Source of the DNA: Bacteroidales bacterium
GTDB lineage: Bacteria; Bacteroidota; Bacteroidia; Bacteroidales; F082
Length of the DNA: 14,770 nt
Direction of reading: 5' to 3'
Assembly (NCBI GenBank): GCA_016281295.1
Contig: JAEEII010000005.1
Location: 1 to 14,770 of the forward strand
Positions 1 through 7,998 of this stretch are shown one piece after another (positions within the stretch are counted from its first letter, which is position 1; every line of letters starts with the position of its first letter). Position numbers and translations under genes: made by a program. Below the pieces are notes generated by a model, which made no database searches, had not been told where the DNA came from, and saw only the letters and a list, made by a program, of their open reading frames with translations.

Positions 1-1
1 C

Positions 2-1240
2 AAGCTCGAGCGCGCCATGGACGCACTCAACTGCCCCGACGGCAACACGCCGGTGAAGAACCTCTCGGGAGCCGAACGCCGTAGAGTGGCATTGGTTCGC
101 TTTCTTTTGCAAGAGCCCGACATCCTGCTCCTCGACGAGCCCACCAACCACCTCGACGCAGAGAGCATCCAGTGGTTGGAGAGCCACCTGCAACAGTACA
201 AAGGCACCGTCATCGCCGTCACCCACGACCGTTACTTCCTCGACCATGTGGCCGGATGGATCCTCGAACTCGACCGCGGCGAAGGCATCCCCTGGAAAGG
301 CAACTACTCGTCGTGGCTCGACCAGAAGACCGCCCGTCTCGCCATGGAAGAAAAGACCGAGAGCAAACGCCGAAAGACCCTGGAACGTGAGCTGGAATGG
401 GTGCGCATGGCCCCGAAAGCCCGCCACGCTAAAGGCAAAGCACGTCTGGAGTCCTACGAACGAATGCTCAACGAAGACGTGAAAGAGAAGGAAGAGAAAC
501 TCGAGATTTACATCCCCAACGGCGACCGTTTAGGAGCCAAGGTCATCGAGGCACACGACGTCACCAAAGCCTACGGCGACAAGCTGCTGTTCGAGAACCT
601 CAACTTCAGCCTGCCCCAAGGCGGCATCGTCGGCGTTATCGGCCCCAACGGCGCAGGCAAGACCACCCTGTTCCGCCTCATCATGGGGCTGGAGAAACCC
701 GACTCCGGCACTTTCGAAGTCGGTGACACCGTCAAAATTGGCTATGTCGACCAGCAACATGCCGACATCGACCCCGAGAAGACCGTCTGGGAAGTCATCA
801 GCGGCGGCAACGAGCTGATTCAACTCGGCAAACGCAGCATGAACTCACGCGCCTACGTGTCACGATTCAACTTCGGAGGAAACGACCAGCAAAAGAAAGC
901 CGGCGTGCTCTCGGGTGGCGAACGCAACCGCATGCACCTCGCCCTCACCCTGAAACAGGAAGCCAACGTGCTCCTCCTGGACGAACCCACCAACGACATC
1001 GACGTGAACACCCTCCGCGCCTTGGAAGAAGGCTTGGAAAACTTCGCAGGCTGCGCCGTCATCATCAGTCACGACCGCTGGTTCCTCGACCGTGTGGCCA
1101 CCCACATCCTCGCCTTCGAGGGTAACTCACAGGTGTATTTCTTCGAGGGAAGCTACTCCGAATATGAGGAAAACAAAATGAAACGCCTCGGCAACGTGGA
1201 GCCAAAACGCTTCAGGTACAAGAAACTCAAAGTCGATTGA
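2..1240 (+). CDS. ettA: Energy-dependent translational throttle protein EttA (ABC-F ATPase), 5' partial
   Basis: The reading frame is open to the left edge, so about 145 N-terminal residues (first Walker A and Q-loop) lie outside. EttA is a cytosolic, ribosome-bound ABC-F ATPase that in E. coli binds the E site and gates entry into elongation according to ATP/ADP level. Numbering from the Met at base 17: first-domain signature LSGAE 16-20, Walker B LLLDEPTNHLD 37-47, switch His about 70; a basic helical inter-domain linker (about 105-165, rich in K, R, E); second-domain Walker [10 protein letters not shown] 209-217, signature LSGGE 298-302, Walker B LLLDEPTNDID 319-329. The segments ILELDRGEGIPWKGNYSSWL and the end EPKRFRYKKL are EttA-like rather than Uup-like, and no C-terminal coiled coil follows. 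The first signature has Ala where Gly is usual. A strong terminator follows at once. Confidence 0.93.
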   Translation, partial: KLERAMDALNCPDGNTPVKNLSGAERRRVALVRFLLQEPDILLLDEPTNHLDAESIQWLESHLQQYKGTVIAVTHDRYFLDHVAGWILELDRGEGIPWKGNYSSWLDQKTARLAMEEKTESKRRKTLERELEWVRMAPKARHAKGKARLESYERMLNEDVKEKEEKLEIYIPNGDRLGAKVIEAHDVTKAYGDKLLFENLNFSLPQGGIVGVIGPNGAGKTTLFRLIMGLEKPDSGTFEVGDTVKIGYVDQQHADIDPEKTVWEVISGGNELIQLGKRSMNSRAYVSRFNFGGNDQQKKAGVLSGGERNRMHLALTLKQEANVLLLDEPTNDIDVNTLRALEEGLENFAGCAVIISHDRWFLDRVATHILAFEGNSQVYFFEGSYSEYEENKMKRLGNVEPKRFRYKKLKVD

Positions 1241-1248
1241 TCAGACAA

Positions 1249-1285
1249 AAAAAACGGGAGCTCGTTGATAGGGCTCCCGTTTTTT
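1249..1285. terminator. Bidirectional intrinsic terminator between ettA and the lipoprotein gene
   Basis: A GC-rich stem (ACGGGAGC at 1254-1261 pairing with GCTCCCGT at 1273-1280, extended by a G-T and a C-G pair) closes a 7-base loop. A-tract (1247-1254) and T-tract (1280-1285) flank it, so it has a U-tail on both strands. It sits between convergent stop codons and should serve both. Confidence 0.92.
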
Positions 1286-1286
1286 C

Positions 1287-1649
1287 TTATTCAGCAGTTT
1301 GCAGCTTCACAAACCGCGCATTCACCGAATCCATAATCCGCTCCAATATCGGAAGCTGATAGGTATAATAGGCCATGTTTTCGTCAAAGATGCTGTCGGT
1401 GATCCCGTAGTGCTCAAAAAGCTGCTGGTAATAGGCGACCTGTAACTCCGTCACGTTCTCGCCCACCGACTTCCTTTGGTTCAGCTCGGCTTCAATGAGA
1501 AAGGAGTCGGAAAGCACGTCCACCATCTGTTCTTCCGTCAACAGCAACTGCGGCTGCTTCATTCCGCCCCGTTGGCATCCGACAAGCAACACCAGCGCCA
1601 AAGCCAGAAAAAAACAGGTTCTCCCCATAAAGCCATCAATTGCCGACAT
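1287..1649 (-). CDS. Small lipoprotein with DUF4296-like domain
   Basis: A protein of 120 residues, or 113 if started at Met8 (base 1628). The hydrophobic stretch FFLALALVLLVGC ends in a lipobox (LVGC, Cys25), so it is predicted to be a lipoprotein. The mature part has the DUF4296 pattern known from Bacteroidota: an N-terminal helix with an acidic start (LTEEQMVDVLSDSFLIEAE), a Tyr-rich helix (VAYYQQLFEHYGIT), then SIFDENMAYYTYQLPILERI. Function is unknown for the family. It is downstream of recQ; the Met1 start overlaps the end of recQ by 14 bases, while Met8 starts 8 bases after the recQ stop. Met8 gives the more classical signal peptide (MGR then hydrophobic, Cys at 18), so the outer start given here is the less certain boundary. 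No Shine-Dalgarno sequence helps decide. Family assignment is from remembered pattern, not a search. Confidence 0.8.
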   Translation of the reverse strand: MSAIDGFMGRTCFFLALALVLLVGCQRGGMKQPQLLLTEEQMVDVLSDSFLIEAELNQRKSVGENVTELQVAYYQQLFEHYGITDSIFDENMAYYTYQLPILERIMDSVNARFVKLQTAE

Positions 1650-3840
1650 CCGACATGAACTTGATACGCATCAGTCGAACCTCTTCCTCACTGTATTCGT
1701 CCTCACCAAGCTCACGAAGCGCTTGCTGCACATCGTCCGATTCAGCCTCTTGGAAATAATCAAGGATGTCTTCCTGATGGTAGATGTCGATGTTTTCCTC
1801 GATGTAGTAATTCAAATCAAGACGGGTGCCGCTTGAGACGATGCTCTCGATTTCCGATAACAACTCGTCAAACGAAAGCCCTTTACCGTAGGCGATATCC
1901 TCTAAAGGAATGCGCTTGTCGATATTCTGGATAATATGGATCTTTAGAGCCGACTTGTTGACCACCGACTTCACCACCATGTCGTTGGGTCGGGTGATCT
2001 CGTTCTCCTCCACATATTCCTTAATCAGCTTGATGAAAGGCTCACCGAATTTCTCCGCCTTACCGGCGCCCACACCTGCAATCTGGGTCATCTCCTCTTT
2101 GGTGATGGGGTATTGGATTGCCATATCCTCCAGCGAAGGATCCTGGAAGATGACGAAAGGCGGCAGGTTATTCTGTTTGGCGATGGTCTTACGGAGGTCT
2201 TTCAGCATGGTGAATAAGGTGCGGTCGGTGCCGCTGTCCTTACCCATGCCCATGGCGAGGGCTTCCGATTCCTCGTCATCGACCGCGTCATAGTCGTGGT
2301 CTTTGACCAGCATGATGCTATAAGGCTTCTTGATAAAGTCCTTGCCTTCCTTCGTAATCTTCAGCACGCCATAGTTCTCGATGTCTTTCGAGAGGAACTT
2401 GTTGACCAAGGCCTGACGGATGATGGCCGTCCAGTATTTCTCGTCATGATCCCCTCCTGCGCCGAAGAACTCGCTGTTTTCCTGTTTGGCAGCCTTGATG
2501 TCGCCCGTCAGTTTACCGACGAGCAGTTCCGCGATATGTTTGGTCTTGAACAGCTGTTTAGTTTCCAGCACAGCCTCAAGAATCAGCTTCATGTCTTCTT
2601 TGCCGTCGAATTTCTCTTTGGGGAACCGGCAGTTGTCGCATGAGCCGCAATTCTCCTTGGTGTATTCCTCGCCGAAATAATGGAGTAGCAGCTTATGACG
2701 GCACACGGCTGACTCGGCGTAGGTGACGGTCTCGTTCAGCAACTCGCGGGCGATTTCTTGTTCAGCGACATTCTTTCCTTTGTTGAACTTCTCCAGTTTA
2801 TGGATGTCCTCGTAATCATAGAAGGCGATACAATTGCCCTCGCCGCCATCACGTCCAGCGCGGCCTGTCTCCTGATAATAGCCTTCGAGGCTCTTGGGGA
2901 TGTCATGATGGATCACGAAGCGCACATCCGGCTTGTCGATTCCCATGCCAAAGGCGATGGTAGCGACAATCACGTCCACTTCCTCCATCAGGAACTTATC
3001 CTGGTTCTCCTTACGGGTCTGGCTATCCAGTCCAGCGTGATAAGGAAGTGCCCGAATGCCATTCACCACCAGTGTCTCCGCCAGTTCCTCTACTTTCTTG
3101 CGGCTCAGGCAATAGACGATGCCCGACTTCCCTGGGTTTTGCTTGATATATTTGATGATATCCTTGATGACATCCTTGGTCTTGGGACGAACTTCGTAAT
3201 ACAAATTAGGACGGTCAAACGACGACTTGAACACCTTGGCATCGAGGATCTCCAGGTTTTTCATGATGTCTTGCTGCACTTTCACCGTAGCGGTGGCTGT
3301 CAAGGCAATCACGGGCAGTTTCGGCGAGATGGCGTTGATGATCGGGCGGAGACGACGGTATTCTGGACGAAAGTCATGTCCCCATTCCGAGATGCAATGC
3401 GCCTCGTCAATTGCCACAAAGGAAATCTTCAAGGTTCTTAAAAACTCCACCGTCTCATCCTTTGTCAATGATTCCGGTGCGACATATAACATTTTCGTCT
3501 TTCCACTCTTCAAATCCTCCTTCACCTCCAACAGCTCAGCCTTTGACAAAGACGAATTCATCACATGCGCGATGCCAAGTTCAGCCCCAAAATTGCGAAT
3601 CATATCCACTTGGTTCTTCATCAAGGCAATAAGAGGGGAGACGACAATGGCGGTGCCAGGCTTCATCAAGGCAGGCAACTGATAACAAAGCGACTTGCCA
3701 CCACCCGTAGGCATCAGTACGAACGTATTGTTACCCGCAAGCACACTATTAATAATGGCTTCCTGGTTTCCTTTGAACTGGTCAAAACCAAACACGTCCT
3801 TCAAAAGCTTGTGAATTGATGTCTCTTCTTTCTTAGCCAT
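1636..3840 (-). CDS. recQ: ATP-dependent DNA helicase RecQ
   Basis: A 3'-5' superfamily 2 DNA helicase for recombination and replication-fork repair, 734 residues. In order: motif 0 FGFDQFKGNQ 17-26; Walker A PTGGGKSL 44-51; DEAH 145-148; the RecQ aromatic-rich loop ISEWGHDFRPEYRRL 150-164; TATAT 181-185; motif V AFGMGIDKPDVR 296-307; motif VI QETGRAGRDG 323-332. The zinc-binding Cys quartet is C380, C398, C401, C404, followed by a winged-helix RQC domain (about 408-510) and an HRDC domain (about 540-612). An additional about 120-residue acidic, helical C-terminus (from about 620) makes it longer than E. coli RecQ (about 610) and is, as I recall, the usual form in Bacteroidota. All catalytic motifs look intact. 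It is divergent from kdsD and overlaps the start of the downstream lipoprotein gene, suggesting joint transcription. Confidence 0.97.
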   Translation of the reverse strand: MAKKEETSIHKLLKDVFGFDQFKGNQEAIINSVLAGNNTFVLMPTGGGKSLCYQLPALMKPGTAIVVSPLIALMKNQVDMIRNFGAELGIAHVMNSSLSKAELLEVKEDLKSGKTKMLYVAPESLTKDETVEFLRTLKISFVAIDEAHCISEWGHDFRPEYRRLRPIINAISPKLPVIALTATATVKVQQDIMKNLEILDAKVFKSSFDRPNLYYEVRPKTKDVIKDIIKYIKQNPGKSGIVYCLSRKKVEELAETLVVNGIRALPYHAGLDSQTRKENQDKFLMEEVDVIVATIAFGMGIDKPDVRFVIHHDIPKSLEGYYQETGRAGRDGGEGNCIAFYDYEDIHKLEKFNKGKNVAEQEIARELLNETVTYAESAVCRHKLLLHYFGEEYTKENCGSCDNCRFPKEKFDGKEDMKLILEAVLETKQLFKTKHIAELLVGKLTGDIKAAKQENSEFFGAGGDHDEKYWTAIIRQALVNKFLSKDIENYGVLKITKEGKDFIKKPYSIMLVKDHDYDAVDDEESEALAMGMGKDSGTDRTLFTMLKDLRKTIAKQNNLPPFVIFQDPSLEDMAIQYPITKEEMTQIAGVGAGKAEKFGEPFIKLIKEYVEENEITRPNDMVVKSVVNKSALKIHIIQNIDKRIPLEDIAYGKGLSFDELLSEIESIVSSGTRLDLNYYIEENIDIYHQEDILDYFQEAESDDVQQALRELGEDEYSEEEVRLMRIKFMSDVGN

Positions 3841-3873
3841 ATTTTCAATGTTGGTAAATCCAAACTTTTAAAC

Positions 3874-3881
3874 TACTTTTG
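3874..3881 (+). promoter_or_regulatory. Candidate -7 box for kdsD-lptB
   Basis: TACTTTTG matches TAnnTTTG exactly, with TTG at 3851-3853 about 20 bases upstream as the -33 candidate. The leader to the kdsD ATG would be about 75 bases. A nearer but imperfect alternative is TTAGTTTG at 3927-3934, which would give a leader of about 22 bases and mirrors the recQ box. I cannot choose between them from sequence. Confidence 0.4.
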
Positions 3882-3912
3882 CAATCTAAAATAAAGTGTA
3901 TCGTTATTGTTA

Positions 3913-3920
3913 CAAAGTTA
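3913..3920 (-). promoter_or_regulatory. Candidate -7 box for recQ
   Basis: On the minus strand this reads TAACTTTG, matching the Bacteroidetes TAnnTTTG element. A CTTG lies about 21 bases upstream as a weak -33 candidate. The predicted leader to the recQ ATG is about 65 bases. Assigned by pattern only. Confidence 0.45.
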
Positions 3921-3962
3921 TAATAATTAGTTTGTATTTGGCAAGAATTATTTGAAGAAAAA

Positions 3963-4928
3963 ATGCTTTCTTTTGAAGAAATAAAACATATCGCAACCGA
4001 AGTTATTGAAAATGAGGCTAATGCAGTAAAAAACATACTCACTTTCTTGGATGATGATTTTGCAAAAACAGTAGGTTTGATGCTGGAAAACCAAGGAAAC
4101 ATCGTCTTTTCGGGCATTGGAAAGAGCGCCATCATCGCCCAAAAAATCGCCGCGACCATGAATTCCACAGGCACATCCTCGGTATTCATGCACGCGGCGG
4201 ATGCGATTCACGGGGATCTGGGCATCATCAGAGACAAAGATCTGGTGGTAGTGCTCTCCAAGAGTGGAGAGACACCTGAGATCAAAGTTTTGGTGCCTTT
4301 GATCAAGTTAAGAGGCAACCCGCTCATCGCCATCGTAGGCAACCGCAACAGTTACCTTGCGCAACAAGCCGATTACGTCCTTGACGTCACCGTGCCCAAC
4401 GAAGGTTACCCTGACAGTCTCGCACCCACATGCAGCACTACGGCTCAGCTGGTGATGGGCGACGCCCTGGCCCTTTGCCTGATGCAATGCAGGGGCTTTT
4501 CCTCCAAAGATTTCGCCAAATACCATCCTGGAGGTGCCTTGGGCAAACAGCTGTATCTCCGCGTCAAGGACCTGTACACCCGGAACGAACGACCCGAAGT
4601 CAACCCTGACGACTCACTCACGCAAGTCATCATCGAGATGACCCAAAAACGGTTAGGGGCCACCGGAGTCACCGAGAACGGCCAATTGGTTGGCATCATC
4701 ACCGACGGTGACCTCCGCAGGATGCTTCTGAAACACGCCGACATTGAAAGCGTCAAAGCACGCGAGATCATGACACCCAACCCCAAGACCATCGAAGACA
4801 ACGCCCTCGTCGCCGATGCCTTGCACAAGATGCGGCACAACAGCATCACCCAACTGCCCGTGATGAGCAACGGCAACTATGTGGGCGTGATTCATCTACA
4901 CGACATCTTAAAAGAAGGAATACTATGA
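3963..4928 (+). CDS. kdsD: D-arabinose-5-phosphate isomerase (KpsF/GutQ/KdsD family)
   Basis: Interconverts D-ribulose 5-phosphate and D-arabinose 5-phosphate, the first committed precursor of Kdo in lipopolysaccharide. It has 321 residues, close to the E. coli KdsD length. An N-terminal SIS domain (about 35-170) is followed by two CBS domains (about 205-260 and 268-321). The catalytic residues known from E. coli KdsD (K59, E111, E152, H193) appear shifted by five: K54 in GIGKS, E106 in SGETPE, E147 in PNEGYP, H188 in YHPGGALG. The substrate loop STGTSSVF and the HGDLG motif are present. It overlaps lptB by four bases (ATGA), tying Kdo supply to lipopolysaccharide export. A capsule-specific paralogue (KpsF) is possible, but the lptB coupling favours the lipopolysaccharide role. 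The first about 130 bases are clearly more AT-rich than the rest. Confidence 0.95.
   Translation: MLSFEEIKHIATEVIENEANAVKNILTFLDDDFAKTVGLMLENQGNIVFSGIGKSAIIAQKIAATMNSTGTSSVFMHAADAIHGDLGIIRDKDLVVVLSKSGETPEIKVLVPLIKLRGNPLIAIVGNRNSYLAQQADYVLDVTVPNEGYPDSLAPTCSTTAQLVMGDALALCLMQCRGFSSKDFAKYHPGGALGKQLYLRVKDLYTRNERPEVNPDDSLTQVIIEMTQKRLGATGVTENGQLVGIITDGDLRRMLLKHADIESVKAREIMTPNPKTIEDNALVADALHKMRHNSITQLPVMSNGNYVGVIHLHDILKEGIL
4915..4920 (+). promoter_or_regulatory. Shine-Dalgarno-like sequence for lptB
   Basis: AAGGAA lies four bases before the lptB ATG and inside the last codons of kdsD. It is the only convincing Shine-Dalgarno-like site I noticed in the window and supports the ATG at 4925 that overlaps the kdsD stop. 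Confidence 0.5.
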
Positions 4929-5662
4929 AACTAAGGACCGAGAACCTCATCAAGAAATACAAGCAGCGTACCGTAGTCAACGACGTCAGCGTCGAAGTGG
5001 AGCAAGGGAAAATCGTGGGTCTGCTTGGCCCCAACGGTGCTGGCAAGACCACCACTTTCTATATGGTTGTCGGACTGATCAAGCCCTTTTCAGGAAAGGT
5101 GTACCTTGACGACCGCGAGCTGACCGGAGAGCCCATGTACAAAAGAGCGCAGATGGGCATCGGCTATCTGGCCCAGGAGGCCTCGGTATTCAGACAAATG
5201 AGCGTCGAGGATAACATCTTCTCCGTGATGCAGTTCAAGCGCGACCTCACCCGTTCACAACGGGAAGAGAAGCTGGAATCGCTGTTGGATGAGTTCGGCT
5301 TGCAACATGTGCGAAAAAACAAAGGCATCCAGCTCTCAGGCGGTGAACGCAGAAGGACAGAGATCGCCCGCGCCCTCGCCGTCGATCCCAAGTTCATCCT
5401 CCTCGACGAACCCTTCGCTGGCGTTGACCCCATCGCCGTGGAAGACATCCAACGTATCATCTTCAAATTGAAACAAAAAAACATCGGGGTCCTCATCACC
5501 GACCACAACGTCCACGAGACCCTCTCCATCACCGACCACGACTACCTCCTCTTCGAAGGACGCGTGCTGACTTCAGGACCGCCGGAGGAACTCGCGCAAA
5601 ATCCCCATGTCCAAGAAGTGTATCTCGGACACAACTTTATCTTCCACAAGAAGGAGTTTTAA
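4925..5662 (+). CDS. lptB: Lipopolysaccharide export ABC transporter ATP-binding protein LptB
   Basis: The cytosolic ATPase that powers LptFG in extracting lipopolysaccharide from the inner membrane and pushing it along the Lpt bridge. At 245 residues it has family length. Motifs: Walker A GPNGAGKT 35-42, Q-loop Q84 in GYLAQE, signature LSGGE 137-141 followed by [10 protein letters not shown], Walker [17 protein letters not shown] from 157 with catalytic E162, and switch HN at 194-195. The stretches [23 protein letters not shown] and [12 protein letters not shown] are typical of LptB rather than of other ABC ATPases. Translation is likely coupled to kdsD. LptC, LptA, LptF and LptG are not in the window, so this pair is only part of the cluster seen in Proteobacteria. 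The stop codon overlaps the stop of the opposing pssA gene. Confidence 0.96.
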   Translation: MKLRTENLIKKYKQRTVVNDVSVEVEQGKIVGLLGPNGAGKTTTFYMVVGLIKPFSGKVYLDDRELTGEPMYKRAQMGIGYLAQEASVFRQMSVEDNIFSVMQFKRDLTRSQREEKLESLLDEFGLQHVRKNKGIQLSGGERRRTEIARALAVDPKFILLDEPFAGVDPIAVEDIQRIIFKLKQKNIGVLITDHNVHETLSITDHDYLLFEGRVLTSGPPEELAQNPHVQEVYLGHNFIFHKKEF

Positions 5663-6366
5663 CGGTAAAACAACACCGAAAGCAAGATATACAGCAACAA
5701 GATAAACGGCAACGCCACAAAACGAAAAACGGCGAAGCCCACGATGGCAATGGCCAGAAAAATCCATTGCAGCGCATAGCCCTTCCATGCCAACGCCTTC
5801 ATCTTGAACGAGAAGAAACGCAGCCTGCTCACCATCAGGAAAGAGAAGATGAGAGTGATGCCCAAGCACACCCAGAAGCCCAACGAGCCATCCGTGAGAT
5901 GACCGACTTTCGCCAAAGCCAAAGGCAACGAGGCGATGAAGATGGCCATGCCCGGAGCAGGCAACCCCCTGAACGAGGTCTTCTGCGTATCGTCGATATT
6001 GAATTTCGCCAACCGAACGGCAGAAAACACCGGCAACAAAAAAGCCGTGCATGACACCATGAAGGCCGTGACCTCAGACATATCGGCGAAATGGACAAGC
6101 GAATGCCGCATCAGATAATACATGATAAAACCCGGAGCCACCCCAAACGACACCACATCCGACAAAGAATCCAAGTCAGCCCCAATGGGTGAATGCGCAT
6201 GAAGCAAACGCGCCGTAAAACCATCCAGAAAATCGAACAGCCCCGCGACAAAAATCATCAACGCCGCCTTGACCGACATCCCAGACATGAGGAACAGCAC
6301 AGAAAGACAACCCGAAAACAGATTGCCACAGGTGATTGTGTTCGGTATATGATGTTTCAATGCCAT
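5659..6366 (-). CDS. pssA: CDP-diacylglycerol--serine O-phosphatidyltransferase
   Basis: Makes phosphatidylserine from CDP-diacylglycerol and L-serine, the first step to phosphatidylethanolamine; an integral inner-membrane enzyme. It has 235 residues with about six to eight hydrophobic segments. The CDP-alcohol phosphotransferase signature is complete: D45, D48-G49, A52-R53, G62, D66, D70. The sequence AVRLAKFN (116-123) followed by GLPAPG (134-139) is the type II PssA hallmark and argues against PgsA. It begins one base after the stop of the beta-helix gene on the same strand, so it is probably translationally coupled to it, and overlaps lptB tail to tail by four bases. The usual partner psd is not visible here. 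Confidence 0.95.
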   Translation of the reverse strand: MALKHHIPNTITCGNLFSGCLSVLFLMSGMSVKAALMIFVAGLFDFLDGFTARLLHAHSPIGADLDSLSDVVSFGVAPGFIMYYLMRHSLVHFADMSEVTAFMVSCTAFLLPVFSAVRLAKFNIDDTQKTSFRGLPAPGMAIFIASLPLALAKVGHLTDGSLGFWVCLGITLIFSFLMVSRLRFFSFKMKALAWKGYALQWIFLAIAIVGFAVFRFVALPFILLLYILLSVLFYR

Positions 6367-6367
6367 C

Positions 6368-7954
6368 TTATCTCACCGTTTTCAAGGTCCATCTATTGTC
6401 ACCAGCACAGACTTCCAACAGATACACGCCTGGGCAAAGCTCCTCCGAGAAACCACCCAGGTCCAGCATGTTTTTCCCTGTGCCACAACTTCCAAAACGA
6501 CGGGATGCCAACCGTTGTCCTTGCAAAGAATAAACACTCACCGTCACCTCAAAGGAGGCATCCAAATCGAGCATCAAACGGCTCTGGGAACTTAAGGGTA
6601 CACCAATGACACGAGGGCCATCCAGCACGGTCGCCGTTTCATCAACCTTGACCACGGAATACTCATAAGCACCTATGTCAACCCTTCCGTTCGACAATCG
6701 AGGTTGACCAGCCAGGTCAAGTCCGGCAAGAACATCATCAGGCGTTGAGACACATCCCGCATCTCTACATGGACTGCTTGCTGAAAGCTGGTAATCATGA
6801 TGCTCGGGATCAACAAAAAGTGGATCCGCATCAATGACCTCCTCAAGCAGCTGTATGTACTCAGGAGAATGAATCTGACTCGTTCCACCTTCAATCAAAC
6901 AATTATAGAACTTGGGGCCGTAACCATCAAACGTCCACATCCACATCTGCGCAAAATCCTGCTCAAATGTAGAGTCAATGGACGGATAATTCCCATATAT
7001 GATGCTGTTGTACAGTCGCGGCGAACTCTCCTGATAGAAAAAGATGGCGTTGCAAGAGACCCCAATAGAGGCGTTGCCGGTCACTGTCATGTTATATACA
7101 TCAGGAGACGCGGCACAAAACGCCAGTCCTCCTGCAAAGTGTCCCGAGACATTGTCATGAAACAACAGATTCGACAGGACACAGCGCTTATCGTTGCATC
7201 GCATGAGATACAGCCCCCCTCCGTTCAGACCTAAATTGTGGTGAAAAACCGCCCGGTCGAGGATGAGCGAGCAGCTATCCAAGCTGAGAGCTCCACCCAC
7301 ACAAACCGACCCATCGTTGTCATGAAAGTCCATGTCGCTCATCTCCACATCACACTTCAGGAAATGCAAGGCACCGCCATATCGGTAAAAGAGATTGTCT
7401 TCGGAAAACACCTTATTATTAGTAATCACGCAATCCGACATCTTCACCGACGATAGGACGGCACTGATGGCACCACCGTTTTCACGGGAGAAATTGTGAC
7501 GGAACGCACAATGGTTAATCTCTATATCATCGGAAAGCATAGCCTTTATGGCACCTCCCGACATGTCGAGCGTATCGGAAGCCTTGGCATATTGAAACAC
7601 ACAATAATCAAGTTTCAGATGCAAGGCTTTGGAGCATTCAATCCCATTCCAAGCCCCCCTGTTATTGTTATACTCGAAGAGGGAAGTCGTGTCGGACACA
7701 GTGAAGACAATGCTGTCATCCACGGCTCCTTGCGCAATTAAAGATGCGTTATTACCCACCAGAATACCATAAAAGCCTTCAAACAAGACCACGGTACCTG
7801 GCATAATTCTCAAGGTATCAGTCACTTTGACATTACCAACCACCTTGACGGTATCCACACCCCACACACCTGACTGAGCCCCTTCGACAGAGATATTTTG
7901 CGCGCTCAAGCTAAAAGACGCTAACATCAACAAAAAGAAAAAAACACGTTTCAT
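6368..7954 (-). CDS. Secreted right-handed beta-helix protein, probable T9SS cargo
   Basis: A 528-residue protein of unknown role. A signal peptide (MKRVFFFLLMLASFSLSAQ, likely cut after Ala18) is followed by a long region rich in short beta strands. A GGA(I/L) or GGGL turn recurs near residues 133, 160, 193, 220, 246 and 275, spaced 26-33 residues, each followed by a strand and an H/N-rich turn (HNFSRENGG, HDNDGS, HHNLGLNGG). This is the pattern of parallel beta-helix/Pmp-like adhesins. Near 380-432 the motif DYQLSASSPCRDAG and then NGRVDIGAYEY is the choice-of-anchor Q type found at the end of such helices. Residues about 455-528 look like a type A T9SS sorting domain (strands VTVSVYSLQGQRL, then GVYLLEV and the terminal K-T-V-R). 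It is therefore predicted to be exported and attached to, or released from, the cell surface. It leads pssA by one base. GC content seems lower than in its neighbours. Confidence 0.85.
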   Translation of the reverse strand: MKRVFFFLLMLASFSLSAQNISVEGAQSGVWGVDTVKVVGNVKVTDTLRIMPGTVVLFEGFYGILVGNNASLIAQGAVDDSIVFTVSDTTSLFEYNNNRGAWNGIECSKALHLKLDYCVFQYAKASDTLDMSGGAIKAMLSDDIEINHCAFRHNFSRENGGAISAVLSSVKMSDCVITNNKVFSEDNLFYRYGGALHFLKCDVEMSDMDFHDNDGSVCVGGALSLDSCSLILDRAVFHHNLGLNGGGLYLMRCNDKRCVLSNLLFHDNVSGHFAGGLAFCAASPDVYNMTVTGNASIGVSCNAIFFYQESSPRLYNSIIYGNYPSIDSTFEQDFAQMWMWTFDGYGPKFYNCLIEGGTSQIHSPEYIQLLEEVIDADPLFVDPEHHDYQLSASSPCRDAGCVSTPDDVLAGLDLAGQPRLSNGRVDIGAYEYSVVKVDETATVLDGPRVIGVPLSSQSRLMLDLDASFEVTVSVYSLQGQRLASRRFGSCGTGKNMLDLGGFSEELCPGVYLLEVCAGDNRWTLKTVR

Positions 7955-7976
7955 GACAATTCGCTTTGATACTTTG

Positions 7977-7984
7977 CAAAAGTA
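7977..7984 (-). promoter_or_regulatory. -7 box for the beta-helix gene and pssA
   Basis: The minus strand reads TACTTTTG, an exact match to TAnnTTTG, 22 bases before the ATG at 7954. A TTTG (8007-8010, minus strand) lies 22 bases upstream as the -33 candidate. The predicted leader is about 15-18 bases. Confidence 0.6.
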
Positions 7985-7998
7985 GTAAAACTAAATAT

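Noticed and set aside
2758..3441. A 227-residue open frame on the + strand inside recQ, and a 218-residue one at 13242-13898 inside the GH92 gene
   Set aside because: Both are antisense shadows of genes with complete family motifs, have no plausible start context, and show no recognisable domain.
3963..4928. Capsule-specific isomerase (KpsF) as an alternative to KdsD
   Set aside because: No capsule genes are nearby and the gene is overlapped with lptB, which favours the lipopolysaccharide role; the chemistry is the same either way.
5289..5471. Small + strand frame inside lptB and similar short frames inside pssA and queA
   Set aside because: They are out-of-frame translations of well-conserved genes without their own start signals.
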